Shown here piece by piece: positions 1-9,142 of a stretch of DNA of 64,000 nt. The stretch is from Mesorhizobium comanense. GTDB lineage: Bacteria; Pseudomonadota; Alphaproteobacteria; Rhizobiales; Rhizobiaceae. The stretch covers positions 1-64,000 of the forward strand of contig NZ_SCNN01000013.1 in the NCBI RefSeq assembly GCF_005503535.1, in the 5' to 3' direction. Numbering within the stretch: position 1 is the first letter of the stretch; each line of letters opens with the position of its first letter. The position numbers and the translations under genes were made by a program. The notes under the pieces were generated by a model. The model was given only the letters and a program-made list of their open reading frames with translations. It had not been told where the DNA came from and searched no databases.

Positions 1-19
1 CCCCTCATGGGGGAAGGGG

Positions 20-1195
20 TCAGGCAGCCGCCTTCAGCGATGCCTTCTGCGCGGCGAAAGCCCAGTCGAGCCACGCCAGCAGCGCTTCGAGATCAGACGT
101 CTCGACGGTCGCGCCGCACCAGATGCGCAGGCCGGGAGGCGCATCGCGGTAGGAGCCGATGTCGTAGGCGACACCTTCCTTGTCGAGCGCCGAGACCAGC
201 CCCTTGGCGAAAGCGGCCTGTCCGTCGGCGTCGAGCGCCGCGACATCCGGATCGGTGAAGGACAGGCAAACCGAGGTGTTCGAACGCGTCGCCGGCTCGA
301 CGGCGAGATGTCCAAGCCATGATGACCTGGCGACGAAACCGTCCAGCACGGCCGCGTTGGCATCCGCCCTGGCGACCAGTGCATCGAGACCGCCGATCGC
401 CTTCGCCCAGTGAAGCGCATCGAGATAGTCCTCGACGCACAGCATCGACGGCGTGTTGATGGTCTCGCCCTTGAAGATGCCCTCGATCAGCTTGCCGCCC
501 GAGGTCAGGCGGAAGATCTTTGGCAGCGGCCAGGCCGGCTTGTAGCTTTCCAGCCGCGCGACGGCGCGGGGCGACAGGATCAGCATGCCGTGCGCGCCCT
601 CGCCGCCCAGCGCCTTCTGCCAGGAGAAGGTGACGACATCGAGCTTCTCGAAATCGAGCCTCTGCGCGAAGGCGGCCGACGTCGCGTCGCAGATGGTCAG
701 CCCCTTGCGATCCGCCGGGATGAAATCGCCATTGGGCACACGCACACCGGAGGTGGTGCCGTTCCAGGTGAAGACCACGTCGCGGTCGAAATCGACCTTG
801 CTCAGGTCAGGCAGTTCGCCATAACCGGCCTCGAATTTGCGCACGTCGGCGAGCTTGAGCTGCTTGACGACGTCGGTGACCCAGCCGGAGCCGAAGCTTT
901 CCCAGGCGACCATGTCGACGCCGCGCTCGCCCAGCAGCGACCACAGCGCCATCTCGACCGCGCCGGTATCGGACGCCGGCACGATGCCGATGCGGTAGCC
1001 GGCGGGAACCTGCAGGATTTCACGTGTAAGCTCGATCGCCTGTTCGAGCTTGGCCTTGCCGATCTTGGCACGGTGGGAACGGCCGAGCGCGGCGGCTTTC
1101 AGCGCCTCGACCGACCAGCCGGGGCGTTTTGCGCAGGGACCTGAAGAAAAATTGGGGTTTGCCGGACGGAGTCCGGGCTTCGTAACGGTCGTCAT
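20..1195 (-). CDS. serC: Phosphoserine aminotransferase SerC
   Basis: Class V PLP-dependent aminotransferase that makes O-phosphoserine from 3-phosphohydroxypyruvate and glutamate in cytosolic L-serine synthesis. The 391 residues match the longer alphaproteobacterial SerC type. The Schiff-base lysine is K194 in SWQKALGG, followed by the glycine-rich GEGAHG. The N-terminal PANPNFSSGP segment is the usual substrate loop of SerC. The ATG at 1195 has GGAAGG ten bases upstream, within a small hairpin (separate entry). The stop lies 20 bases from the window edge; serA is the usual next gene in this group but is not visible here. Confidence 0.96.
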   Translation of the reverse strand: MTTVTKPGLRPANPNFSSGPCAKRPGWSVEALKAAALGRSHRAKIGKAKLEQAIELTREILQVPAGYRIGIVPASDTGAVEMALWSLLGERGVDMVAWESFGSGWVTDVVKQLKLADVRKFEAGYGELPDLSKVDFDRDVVFTWNGTTSGVRVPNGDFIPADRKGLTICDATSAAFAQRLDFEKLDVVTFSWQKALGGEGAHGMLILSPRAVARLESYKPAWPLPKIFRLTSGGKLIEGIFKGETINTPSMLCVEDYLDALHWAKAIGGLDALVARADANAAVLDGFVARSSWLGHLAVEPATRSNTSVCLSFTDPDVAALDADGQAAFAKGLVSALDKEGVAYDIGSYRDAPPGLRIWCGATVETSDLEALLAWLDWAFAAQKASLKAAA

Positions 1196-1201
1196 CGTGG
1201 T

Positions 1202-1243
1202 CTATCCTTCCAGATAGTGGCCCCTCGTTGGGGAGGGGTGGCC
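1202..1243 (-). promoter_or_regulatory. Structured serC leader, probable serC RNA motif
   Basis: Read on the minus strand there are two consecutive hairpins just before serC. The first has arms at 1233-1238 and 1221-1226 (CCCCTC/GAGGGG). The second has arms at 1213-1217 and 1202-1206 (CTATC/GATAG), with the ribosome-binding GGAAG in its loop. A two-hairpin element before serC in Alphaproteobacteria has been described as the serC RNA motif; I match it from memory of its layout, not from an alignment. Inference: it modulates translation initiation of serC. Confidence 0.6.
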
Positions 1244-1347
1244 CACGGACGGCGATATGCGTTCATGCCTCGGGCGTCAAGGGGAAAGTTTTTGTCGCTG
1301 GCAGGATATCCGTGATCCCCGATCAGGATCGCGTGATGAAACGCAAA

Positions 1348-1369
1348 CGGCGGACCCGAGGATCCGCCG
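1348..1369 (-). terminator. Terminator of the first omp gene
   Basis: A 7-bp perfect stem (1348-1354 with 1363-1369, CGGCGGA/TCCGCCG) lies 24 bases past the stop of the outer-membrane gene. On the minus strand it is followed by a T-rich stretch (TTTGCGTTT). Confidence 0.65.
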
Positions 1370-1392
1370 CCGGATTTCCGCGTCGCGCGCGA

Positions 1393-2157
1393 CTACCAGA
1401 GATCGTAGCGCAGCCCGAGCTTGATCTGGTGATTGTTGATCCCCTTCTTGACCGGATAGGAGGTCAGGCTCTCGGCCGTCACATATTCGGCGCTCGGGGC
1501 CGAGAAATACTGGTAGCCGAGGTCGACGGAGACGTTCTTGGTGACCTGGTAGGCAAGACCCGCGTTCAGCGTATAGGCCAGGGAATACTGCGTCTTGTTG
1601 TCGTTCAGGACGAAGTCGTCCGTCGGGTCGCTGTTGTTGGTGAAATAGCTCGCAGACAGGGTGTGCCTGCTGCGCACGATGCCGACGCCCGCGCCGACAT
1701 AGGGGGTGATGCCGACATAGGTGCCAAGGTCGACATAACCGTTGAGGATGCCGGAGAAAGCGTAGTTCTTCAGGTTACCCGATGCCTGCGTGTAGGCCGA
1801 TACCGTTCCCGAATTGTTGTAGCCGACGCCGACGCTGTTGCCAGGCAGATAGCCGAGATTGAGGTCGGCGCGCAGCCAGTCGTTGAAATGGTAGCCGAAG
1901 CCGACGCTGGCAAAGATCGGGTCTTCCTTGTCGCTGAAGCTCGCGGGCGTAAAGCTGAAACTGTCGTTCTTGAAGCTCTTCTGCGCCAGATAGGAAACAT
2001 CGCCGCGCAGATACCAGCCCGAGCCGACCTCGACAGGCACATAGTCCGGTGCCTGGTCGACATAAACTGGCGGATCGTAGTCGGCCGCGACTGCCGATGC
2101 CAGCGGTATCGAGGCGAATGCGGCGAGCGCCAGCGCCATACGCGATGTGAGTGTCAT
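1393..2157 (-). CDS. Outer-membrane beta-barrel protein (Omp25/Omp31-like)
   Basis: A 254-residue exported protein with a clear signal peptide ending in AVAA. It continues with WYLRGDVSY and repeated amphipathic strands typical of the opacity/Omp25-Omp31 beta-barrel family of Rhizobiales, with glycine- and tyrosine-rich turns. The last residue is an aromatic (LRYDLW), as expected for barrel insertion by the BAM machinery. I place the start at the ATG at 2157, because the longer reading frame adds a basic non-signal extension. It is a paralogue of the next gene upstream, which suggests an old tandem duplication. A perfect CtrA-type box lies about 80-95 bases upstream. The role is probably envelope structure; pore activity is not shown. 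Confidence 0.88.
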   Translation of the reverse strand: MTLTSRMALALAAFASIPLASAVAADYDPPVYVDQAPDYVPVEVGSGWYLRGDVSYLAQKSFKNDSFSFTPASFSDKEDPIFASVGFGYHFNDWLRADLNLGYLPGNSVGVGYNNSGTVSAYTQASGNLKNYAFSGILNGYVDLGTYVGITPYVGAGVGIVRSRHTLSASYFTNNSDPTDDFVLNDNKTQYSLAYTLNAGLAYQVTKNVSVDLGYQYFSAPSAEYVTAESLTSYPVKKGINNHQIKLGLRYDLW

Positions 2158-2235
2158 GGTCCCCGGCTCCCGGATTAGGCGCCGCCGGACAAGCCGGGGC
2201 AACCATCGTTTCAGGAGCTATTGTTAACTATAGTG

Positions 2236-2251
2236 GTTAAGTCGGGGTTAA
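2236..2251 (-). promoter_or_regulatory. CtrA-type box upstream of the first omp gene
   Basis: The minus strand reads TTAA-CCCCGAC-TTAAC, an exact match to the CtrA consensus TTAA-N7-TTAAC, 79-94 bases upstream of the ATG at 2157. A further GTTAAC lies 8 bases downstream of the box (2223-2228). Confidence 0.6.
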
Positions 2252-2313
2252 GGCTAACAGAGGGTTAGCGAATTGATTTCGGGGCAGATTTCGGGTTCCG
2301 GCACGCAAACGAA

Positions 2314-2339
2314 AACCGCCCGGCTGATGCCGGGCGGTT
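2314..2339 (-). terminator. Terminator of the second omp gene
   Basis: A perfect 11-bp stem AACCGCCCGGC/GCCGGGCGGTT (2314-2324 with 2329-2339) with a four-base loop. It lies 23 bases after the stop of the gene at 2363-3208 and is followed on the minus strand by TTCGTTT. Confidence 0.85.
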
Positions 2340-2362
2340 CGAAGATTCCAGCAGGAAAATGA

Positions 2363-3208
2363 TTACTTGGTGTAGACCGGCTCGGGTTCGGGCTGGTAGG
2401 CCACCGGCACGCTGCACCCGTTGTTGCCGCCGAACTGGTAGCGGAGGCCGCCGCGCACTTCGTGGGTGTTGAAGCCGTGATCGAAGCCCGGTCCGGCGCT
2501 GCTCGTGTCATACTCGAACATCCGACCGCCCTGGATATGGGAGAAACGGTAGCCGGCATCGAGGATGACCTTGTCGGTCAGGCAGTAGGAGGCACCGGCC
2601 ATGACTGCGTAGGCGAAGCGCCAGCTGGATGTTCCGGGGTTGGTCTCGGTAGCGCCCGGTGTCGGGTCGTAGACCGTATCCCACTTGACGCGCGCGCCGC
2701 CGATACCGGCGCCGACATAGGGCGTGATGCCGTGCCAGGTGCCGATATCGACATAGGCGTTGGCGAGCAGCAGCAGGGCGCTCATCTTCGACGCTTCGGC
2801 CGAAGTCGTGGTAAGGTCCGAGGTGCCGCCCTCGAAGTTCGACTTGAACCAATAGTCGGCGGTCAAGTCGGTGCGGAAGTGCTCGTTGATCTTGTAGCCG
2901 ACGCCGGCGCCGAGCGAGAAACCGCCCTTGAGCTTGCCGTAGTCGAAGGACTTGCTGCCGGCGACCCCTACAGGAGGTCCGCAAGGGCAAGGCGCGGCCC
3001 CATAGGTGATATAGTCGATGTCGCCCATCTTCGACTTGTGATAGTCGATGTCGCCACGGATATACCAGCCGCCGACATCGACCGGCTGCTCATAAACCGG
3101 CGGCGGCGCCTCTTCGACCTGCGGCTCCGGCAGATCGGCTGCGAACACCGGCCATGCCAGACCCGCAAACAGCGCGGCAAACAGGGCCTTTCTTGCTGTA
3201 TTGAACAT
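2363..3208 (-). CDS. Outer-membrane beta-barrel protein, paralogue of the preceding
   Basis: A 281-residue exported barrel protein of the Omp25/31-like group. The signal peptide runs to about residue 24 (ending VFAA), then comes a short acidic and proline-rich linker, then VGGWYIRGDIDY and the same strand pattern as the downstream paralogue. It ends in a Pro/Glu-rich tail (EPEPVYTK) after the last strand, unlike the paralogue, which ends in an aromatic. The ATG at 3208 is preceded by AGGGGTG; the longer open frame to 3379 runs through promoter sequence. The gene has its own terminator and CtrA-type box, so it is probably monocistronic. Substrate and pore function are unknown. Confidence 0.88.
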   Translation of the reverse strand: MFNTARKALFAALFAGLAWPVFAADLPEPQVEEAPPPVYEQPVDVGGWYIRGDIDYHKSKMGDIDYITYGAAPCPCGPPVGVAGSKSFDYGKLKGGFSLGAGVGYKINEHFRTDLTADYWFKSNFEGGTSDLTTTSAEASKMSALLLLANAYVDIGTWHGITPYVGAGIGGARVKWDTVYDPTPGATETNPGTSSWRFAYAVMAGASYCLTDKVILDAGYRFSHIQGGRMFEYDTSSAGPGFDHGFNTHEVRGGLRYQFGGNNGCSVPVAYQPEPEPVYTK

Positions 3209-3291
3209 GCTTGTCACCCCTAGGAACTCGGAACGACGATCGCGTCCGAAAATGAGATTGGCTTTCAAGCGTGGATAATGAATTGCAAAGG

Positions 3292-3307
3292 TTAAAAGGC
3301 GTTTAAC
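3292..3307 (-). promoter_or_regulatory. CtrA-type box upstream of the second omp gene
   Basis: The plus strand reads TTAA-AAGGCGT-TTAAC, an exact CtrA consensus, 84-99 bases upstream of the ATG at 3208. A further GATTAACC lies about 10 bases away. Spacing to the start is nearly the same as for the paralogous omp gene. Confidence 0.6.
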
Positions 3308-3380
3308 CCTGTCGATTAACCACGAATCTCTAAAATTCGAGCGATAGGTTGTGCGGTCGAAGACAGGCCTGGCCAACAAA

Positions 3381-3403
3381 AAGCCCGCCGGGAGGGCGGG
3401 CTT
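3381..3403 (-). terminator. glmM terminator
   Basis: Perfect 9-bp stem AAGCCCGCC/GGCGGGCTT (3381-3389 with 3395-3403) followed on the minus strand by TTTGTTGG, about 48 bases past the glmM stop. Confidence 0.8.
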
Positions 3404-3450
3404 CTATAGAACCGGAAAAGCTTGGCGACGCCCTTCGGACGCGCTGGAGA

Positions 3451-4803
3451 TCAGGCGGCGCTGCGGGTTTCCGAAATGACCTCGACGATGTCGTTGACGA
3501 CCGCCTCGACCAGTTGCGGATCGTCGCCTTCGGCCATGACGCGGATCAGCGGCTCGGTGCCGGATGGGCGGATGACGAGGCGCCCGGCCTTGCCCAGACG
3601 ATGACGGGCATCCTCGATGGCTGCCTTGACTGGAGCCTCTTCCAGCGGCTTGCCGCCGGCGATGCGAACATTCTTCAACAACTGCGGCACCGGCTCGAAT
3701 TTCTTCGACAATTCGCTGACCGGGCGGCCCTGCCGCTTGATGCAGGCCAGCACTTGCAGCGCCGAGACGAGGCCGTCGCCGGTGGTCGAGAAGTCCGACA
3801 GCACGATGTGGCCGGACTGTTCGCCGCCGACATTGAGCCCGTGCGCGCGCATATGCTCCACGACATAGCGATCGCCGACCTTGGTGCGGTGCAATTGCAG
3901 CTTCATATCGCCCAGGAACCGTTCCAGGCCGAGATTGGACATGACCGTCGAAACCACGCCGCCGCCGGCCAGCCGCCCGCTCTGGTGCCACGACTCGGCG
4001 ATCAGCGCCATGATCTGGTCGCCGTCGACGATGGCGCCATTCTCGTCGACGATGACGACGCGGTCCGCGTCGCCATCGAGCGCGATACCGATGTCGGCGC
4101 GCACTTCATGCACCTTCTTCTGCAGCCCCGCCGGATGGGTCGACCCGCATTCCTTGTTGATGTTGAAGCCGTTGGGCTCGACATTGATGGCAACGACCTC
4201 GGCGCCGAGTTCCCACAGTGCCTCGGGCGCCACCTTGTAGGCCGCCCCGTTGGCGCAATCGACGACGATCCTGAGACCCGACAGCGACATCGAGCGCGGC
4301 AGGGTTCGCTTGGCGAACTCGATATAACGGTCATGCACGCCATCGACGCGCTTGGCCCGGCCAAGTCCGTCGGAATCGGCGAGCGCCAGTTCGATGTCCT
4401 TGTCCAGCATGCTTTCGATGCGCTCTTCGATCTCATCAGAGAGCTTGTAGCCGTCAGGGCCGAACAGCTTGATGCCGTTGTCGTAGTAGGGATTGTGCGA
4501 GGCCGAGATCATGACGCCGATATCGGCGCGCAACGAGCGCACCAGCATGGCGACGGCCGGCGTCGGGATCGGGCCGAGCAGAAACACGTCCATGCCGGCG
4601 GCACAAAGGCCGGCCACCATCGCATTTTCGATCATGTAGCCGGAAAGCCTGGTGTCCTTGCCCAGAACGACCCGGTGGCGGTGGCTGCCACGCTGAAACG
4701 AAAGACCCGCGGCCATGCCGACGCGCATGGCGATTTCCGCGGTCATCGGAAACTTGTTGGCACGCCCGCGGATGCCGTCCGTGCCGAAGTAATTTCCTGC
4801 CAT
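3451..4803 (-). CDS. glmM: Phosphoglucosamine mutase GlmM
   Basis: Converts glucosamine-6-phosphate to glucosamine-1-phosphate for UDP-GlcNAc, peptidoglycan and LPS synthesis. The 450 residues are a standard length. The phosphorylated serine is S102 in ISASHNP, the metal-binding loop is DGDADR, and the C-terminal phosphate-binding loop is RPSGTEPLIRVM. The N-terminus GTDGIRG is characteristic. In this order glmM normally follows ftsH directly; here two plus-strand genes sit between them, so glmM must have its own promoter in the gap at 4804-5173. A terminator follows. Confidence 0.97.
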   Translation of the reverse strand: MAGNYFGTDGIRGRANKFPMTAEIAMRVGMAAGLSFQRGSHRHRVVLGKDTRLSGYMIENAMVAGLCAAGMDVFLLGPIPTPAVAMLVRSLRADIGVMISASHNPYYDNGIKLFGPDGYKLSDEIEERIESMLDKDIELALADSDGLGRAKRVDGVHDRYIEFAKRTLPRSMSLSGLRIVVDCANGAAYKVAPEALWELGAEVVAINVEPNGFNINKECGSTHPAGLQKKVHEVRADIGIALDGDADRVVIVDENGAIVDGDQIMALIAESWHQSGRLAGGGVVSTVMSNLGLERFLGDMKLQLHRTKVGDRYVVEHMRAHGLNVGGEQSGHIVLSDFSTTGDGLVSALQVLACIKRQGRPVSELSKKFEPVPQLLKNVRIAGGKPLEEAPVKAAIEDARHRLGKAGRLVIRPSGTEPLIRVMAEGDDPQLVEAVVNDIVEVISETRSAA

Positions 4804-5173
4804 GCTGGTCGGTATCCCCGCTTGTTCTTAGCCGGCACGTCATGCCACAATTGGCCTGCGCGCTCTGATCACATTGTGTGATTATATGTTACCAATCCTT
4901 AGAAAATCATTGTTGTGCACCGCACACAACCTGGCCGCAGCCCAGCTTGCTGACACTGTTGCGCCACAATATACCATTCTTGCGAGCCGTTTTGTGCCGA
5001 TACACCCCGGGAATTCTTGGCGCCGCGCCCGTAACGGCCAATGATTTCATCACCTTGTCGTTAGAACGCGAATTTCGGCGATATATACGCCCCCTGGCAT
5101 CTGGCGCAACCGACTGTTGAGCGTTATTGATTCGCAGGGACGTATAATGGGCTGCAGCAAACGGAGAAACGCT
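4804..5173. other. Divergent intergenic region with two palindromes
   Basis: No gene is seen here. It must hold divergent promoters for glmM (left) and the repeat protein (right). Two inverted repeats stand out: ATCACA-TTG-TGTGAT at 4868-4882, and GTTGTG-N7-CACAAC at 4912-4930. The first lies only 65-79 bases before the glmM start. They resemble regulator operators, but I cannot name the regulator. Confidence 0.5.
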
Positions 5174-6010
5174 ATGCTCATCCACCGACTTGCCACTCTA
5201 GCCGGCCTTGCGGTCGCGACGTTGTTCCTGGCCGCGCCAGCCAACGCGTTGACCATGGCCGAATGCAGCACGAAGTATAACGCGGCCAAGGATGCGGGGA
5301 CCCTGGCCGGGCAGACTTGGAACCAGTTCCGCAAGGCCCAGTGCGGCACCGCTGCCGCCGCTACCACGGATGCCAAGCCGGCCGCCACCAAGGCAGCCGA
5401 AACCAAGGCGACGACCAAGGCTGCGACCACCGCCGCGGCGGCCGATAGCACGACCAAGGGCCTGACCGCCAAGGAATGCAGCGCCAAGTACCAGGCCGCC
5501 AAGACCGCCGGCACGTTGAACGGCATGAAGTGGAACGATTTCCGCAAGACCGAATGCGCCGCCGGCGCATCCGCCGCGGCTGACACCACCAAGCCGGCGG
5601 CCACCAAGGCCGCCGCGGCTGCCGCCGACAGCAAGGGCCTGACCATGGCCGAGTGCAGCACAAAGTATCAGGCTGCCAAGACCGCCAATACGCTGGGCGG
5701 CAAGAAGTGGAACGACTTCCGCAAGTCCGAATGCGGCGCAAGCGCATCGGATGATGACAGCGTGCCCGCTCCGAGCGAGGCAAGCTATACCAACGAGCCG
5801 GCGAAGCCGACAACCGTCGCCCCCAAGGGCGTCACCTTCCCGACCGCGATCTCCGCCAAGTATGCCAGCGAGACCCCCGGAAAGGGCCGCATGCATACCT
5901 GCCTCGATCAGTACTATGCGCTCAAGGACGCCAATGCGCTCGGCGGCCTGAAGTGGATCCAGAAGGGCGGCGGCTTCTACAGCCTCTGCAACGCCAAGCT
6001 GAAGGGCTAA
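5174..6010 (+). CDS. Secreted protein with four paired-cysteine repeats
   Basis: I do not recognise a named family with certainty; the layout recalls PsiF-type repeats only loosely. The protein has 278 residues and a signal peptide ending ANA at residue 25. Three close copies of a 30-odd-residue unit follow, with cysteines at 31/57, 102/128 and 161/187 (always 26 apart) and the pattern C-x3-Y-x3-K-x4-L-x-G-x2-W-x2-F-R-K-x2-C. A fourth, divergent copy is at 243/272. The linkers are rich in Ala, Thr and Lys. The ATG at 5174 follows GGAGAAACGCT and starts the signal peptide. It is probably periplasmic, each unit closed by a disulfide (inference). It sits with a shorter paralogue on the opposite strand from its ftsH/glmM neighbours. 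Confidence 0.8.
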   Translation: MLIHRLATLAGLAVATLFLAAPANALTMAECSTKYNAAKDAGTLAGQTWNQFRKAQCGTAAAATTDAKPAATKAAETKATTKAATTAAAADSTTKGLTAKECSAKYQAAKTAGTLNGMKWNDFRKTECAAGASAAADTTKPAATKAAAAAADSKGLTMAECSTKYQAAKTANTLGGKKWNDFRKSECGASASDDDSVPAPSEASYTNEPAKPTTVAPKGVTFPTAISAKYASETPGKGRMHTCLDQYYALKDANALGGLKWIQKGGGFYSLCNAKLKG

Positions 6011-6032
6011 TCGACAGCAGCATCTGAAAAAC

Positions 6033-6066
6033 AAAGCCCGCGAGCCGCAAGGTTCGCGGGCTTTTT
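6033..6066 (+). terminator. Terminator of the four-repeat protein gene
   Basis: An 11-bp stem AAAGCCCGCGA/TCGCGGGCTTT (6033-6043 with 6054-6064) followed by TTGTTG. Its core GAGCCGCAAGGTTCGCGGG is shared with the terminator of the next gene. Confidence 0.88.
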
Positions 6067-6253
6067 GTTGCGTTGAAAAGCTCAACGGTCCTGCTTCCCG
6101 ACCGCGAAAGCCTTGAACCGATAGCGTGGTCCCCCCACGCCCGGTAGCCAGGTGTGGGAAGTCTCCTGGTTGAGGCAGAAGATTCTTGTTGAACAGAAGA
6201 AGAACAAAAAGTATACAAAAGATGTTCAATCTGTACTCGATATGGAGGGTTTG

Positions 6254-6706
6254 ATGTCTGGCTTGAGATTGACGTCGCTGGCTGCAACGGCTTTTATTGC
6301 CTGGGGTGCCACCCCGGGAAACGCAATGACGATGAAAGAATGCGGCGAGACCTATCGGACCGCCAAGGAAAGCGGCACCCTGAACGGCATGGACTGGAAC
6401 GCTTTCCGCAAGGATAGATGCGCAGCGGCCGCTACGGGAAGCGCCGAGGCGAACACGGCCAAAGCGACACAACAGCCGAAGAAGGAAACCAGCGCGGCGA
6501 CCGCACCCACTGTAGCGCCGGCCGGCGTGACGTTCCCGACCACGCTCGCGGCCGAATTCCAGGCCGAAAAACCCGCCAAGGCGCGAATGAAGACCTGCCT
6601 CCAAGGCTACCATAGCAACAAGGATGCCGGCACGTTGAGCGGCCTCAAGTGGATCCAGAAGGGTGGCGGCTATTACAGCCTGTGCAATGCCAGGCTGAAG
6701 ACCTGA
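6254..6706 (+). CDS. Short paralogue of the secreted paired-cysteine repeat protein
   Basis: A 150-residue exported protein with a signal peptide of about 24 residues. It has one standard repeat (C30/C56, TMKEC...WNAFRKDRC), an Ala/Lys/Thr linker, and the same C-terminal module as the upstream gene (GVTFPTTLAAEF..., TCLQGY, GLKWIQKGGGYYSLCN). The ATG at 6254 is preceded by GGAGGG; an in-frame ATG at 6242 is possible. It shares with its neighbour the signal, repeat, C-terminal module and terminator core, so it arose by tandem duplication with loss or gain of central repeats. The function is unknown. Confidence 0.78.
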   Translation: MSGLRLTSLAATAFIAWGATPGNAMTMKECGETYRTAKESGTLNGMDWNAFRKDRCAAAATGSAEANTAKATQQPKKETSAATAPTVAPAGVTFPTTLAAEFQAEKPAKARMKTCLQGYHSNKDAGTLSGLKWIQKGGGYYSLCNARLKT

Positions 6707-6722
6707 TCGACAGCAATGGCTC

Positions 6723-6770
6723 AACAAAGAAAGGCCCACGAGCCGCAAGGTTCGCGGGCCTTTCTTTGTT
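6723..6770 (+). terminator. Terminator of the short repeat-protein gene
   Basis: Long imperfect stem running AACAAAGAAAGGCCC... to ...GGGCCTTTCTTTGTT, starting 17 bases after the stop, with the loop region GAGCCGCAAGGTTCG also found in the preceding terminator. Confidence 0.85.
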
Positions 6771-6802
6771 CGCAATTGCCGAGCGATCTACACGCGTTTG
6801 CG

Positions 6803-6979
6803 CTGCCCCTCACCTGCCTGCCGGCATCCTCTCCCCGTAATGACGGGGGATAGGGGCGCTCTCATCTATAATCGCGCCAATCACCAACGCCACAAAAAGC
6901 ACCGGCGTTGCGGCAAGCTATTTTCTCCCGGTCACCACACGGGGAGAAATGCCCGGCAGGGCAAATGAGGGGCGATGCC
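6803..6979. repeat. Composite inverted-repeat element, copy A
   Basis: Two inverted arms face each other across a unique centre of about 60 bases. The left arm (6803-6860) reads TGCCCCTCACCTGCCTGCC followed by a CTCCCCG/CGGGG hairpin. The right arm (about 6920-6979) is its diverged reverse complement, ending GCAAATGAGGGGC. The conserved CCCCTCA blocks are outermost. It lies between convergent genes. Copies B (43,021-43,232) and C (58,682-58,866) share the arms but not the centre. Confidence 0.75.
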
Positions 6980-7037
6980 AACCTCAACAATTGGCCGGCT
7001 TTGGTCCCTGCGAACCACGGCGGTGCCTTCACAAACG

Positions 7038-7067
7038 AAAACGCCGCGGAGAAGGCCGCGGCGTTTT
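7038..7067. terminator. Bidirectional terminator between repeat protein and ftsH
   Basis: Perfect 12-bp stem AAAACGCCGCGG/CCGCGGCGTTTT (7038-7049 with 7056-7067) with a six-base loop. The T-runs on both strands let it serve ftsH (stop at 7091) and read-through from the left. Confidence 0.85.
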
Positions 7068-7090
7068 TCTTGAACTCGACAACGTTCTGA

Positions 7091-9019
<1,929 letters not shown>

Positions 9020-9142
9020 CAATTGTCCCGTTGGCGTCCGCGGACGAACGCGCGTCATGAGAGGAAACTTGGGCCTAACATAGGGAGAGCACACCCCCTT
9101 GCCAAGCATAACAGCACGTGTGGGTTAAGCTTTCGCCCAAGA

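Noticed and set aside
7..258. Short plus-strand frame at the left edge
   Set aside because: Arg/Pro/Ser-rich shadow of serC with no support.
410..1144. Long plus-strand open frame opposite serC (and similar long frames opposite tolB, tolA, ftsH, glmM, omp genes)
   Set aside because: High GC keeps antisense frames open. These lack family motifs, ribosome sites and compositional sense, and the opposite strand carries a fully recognised gene.
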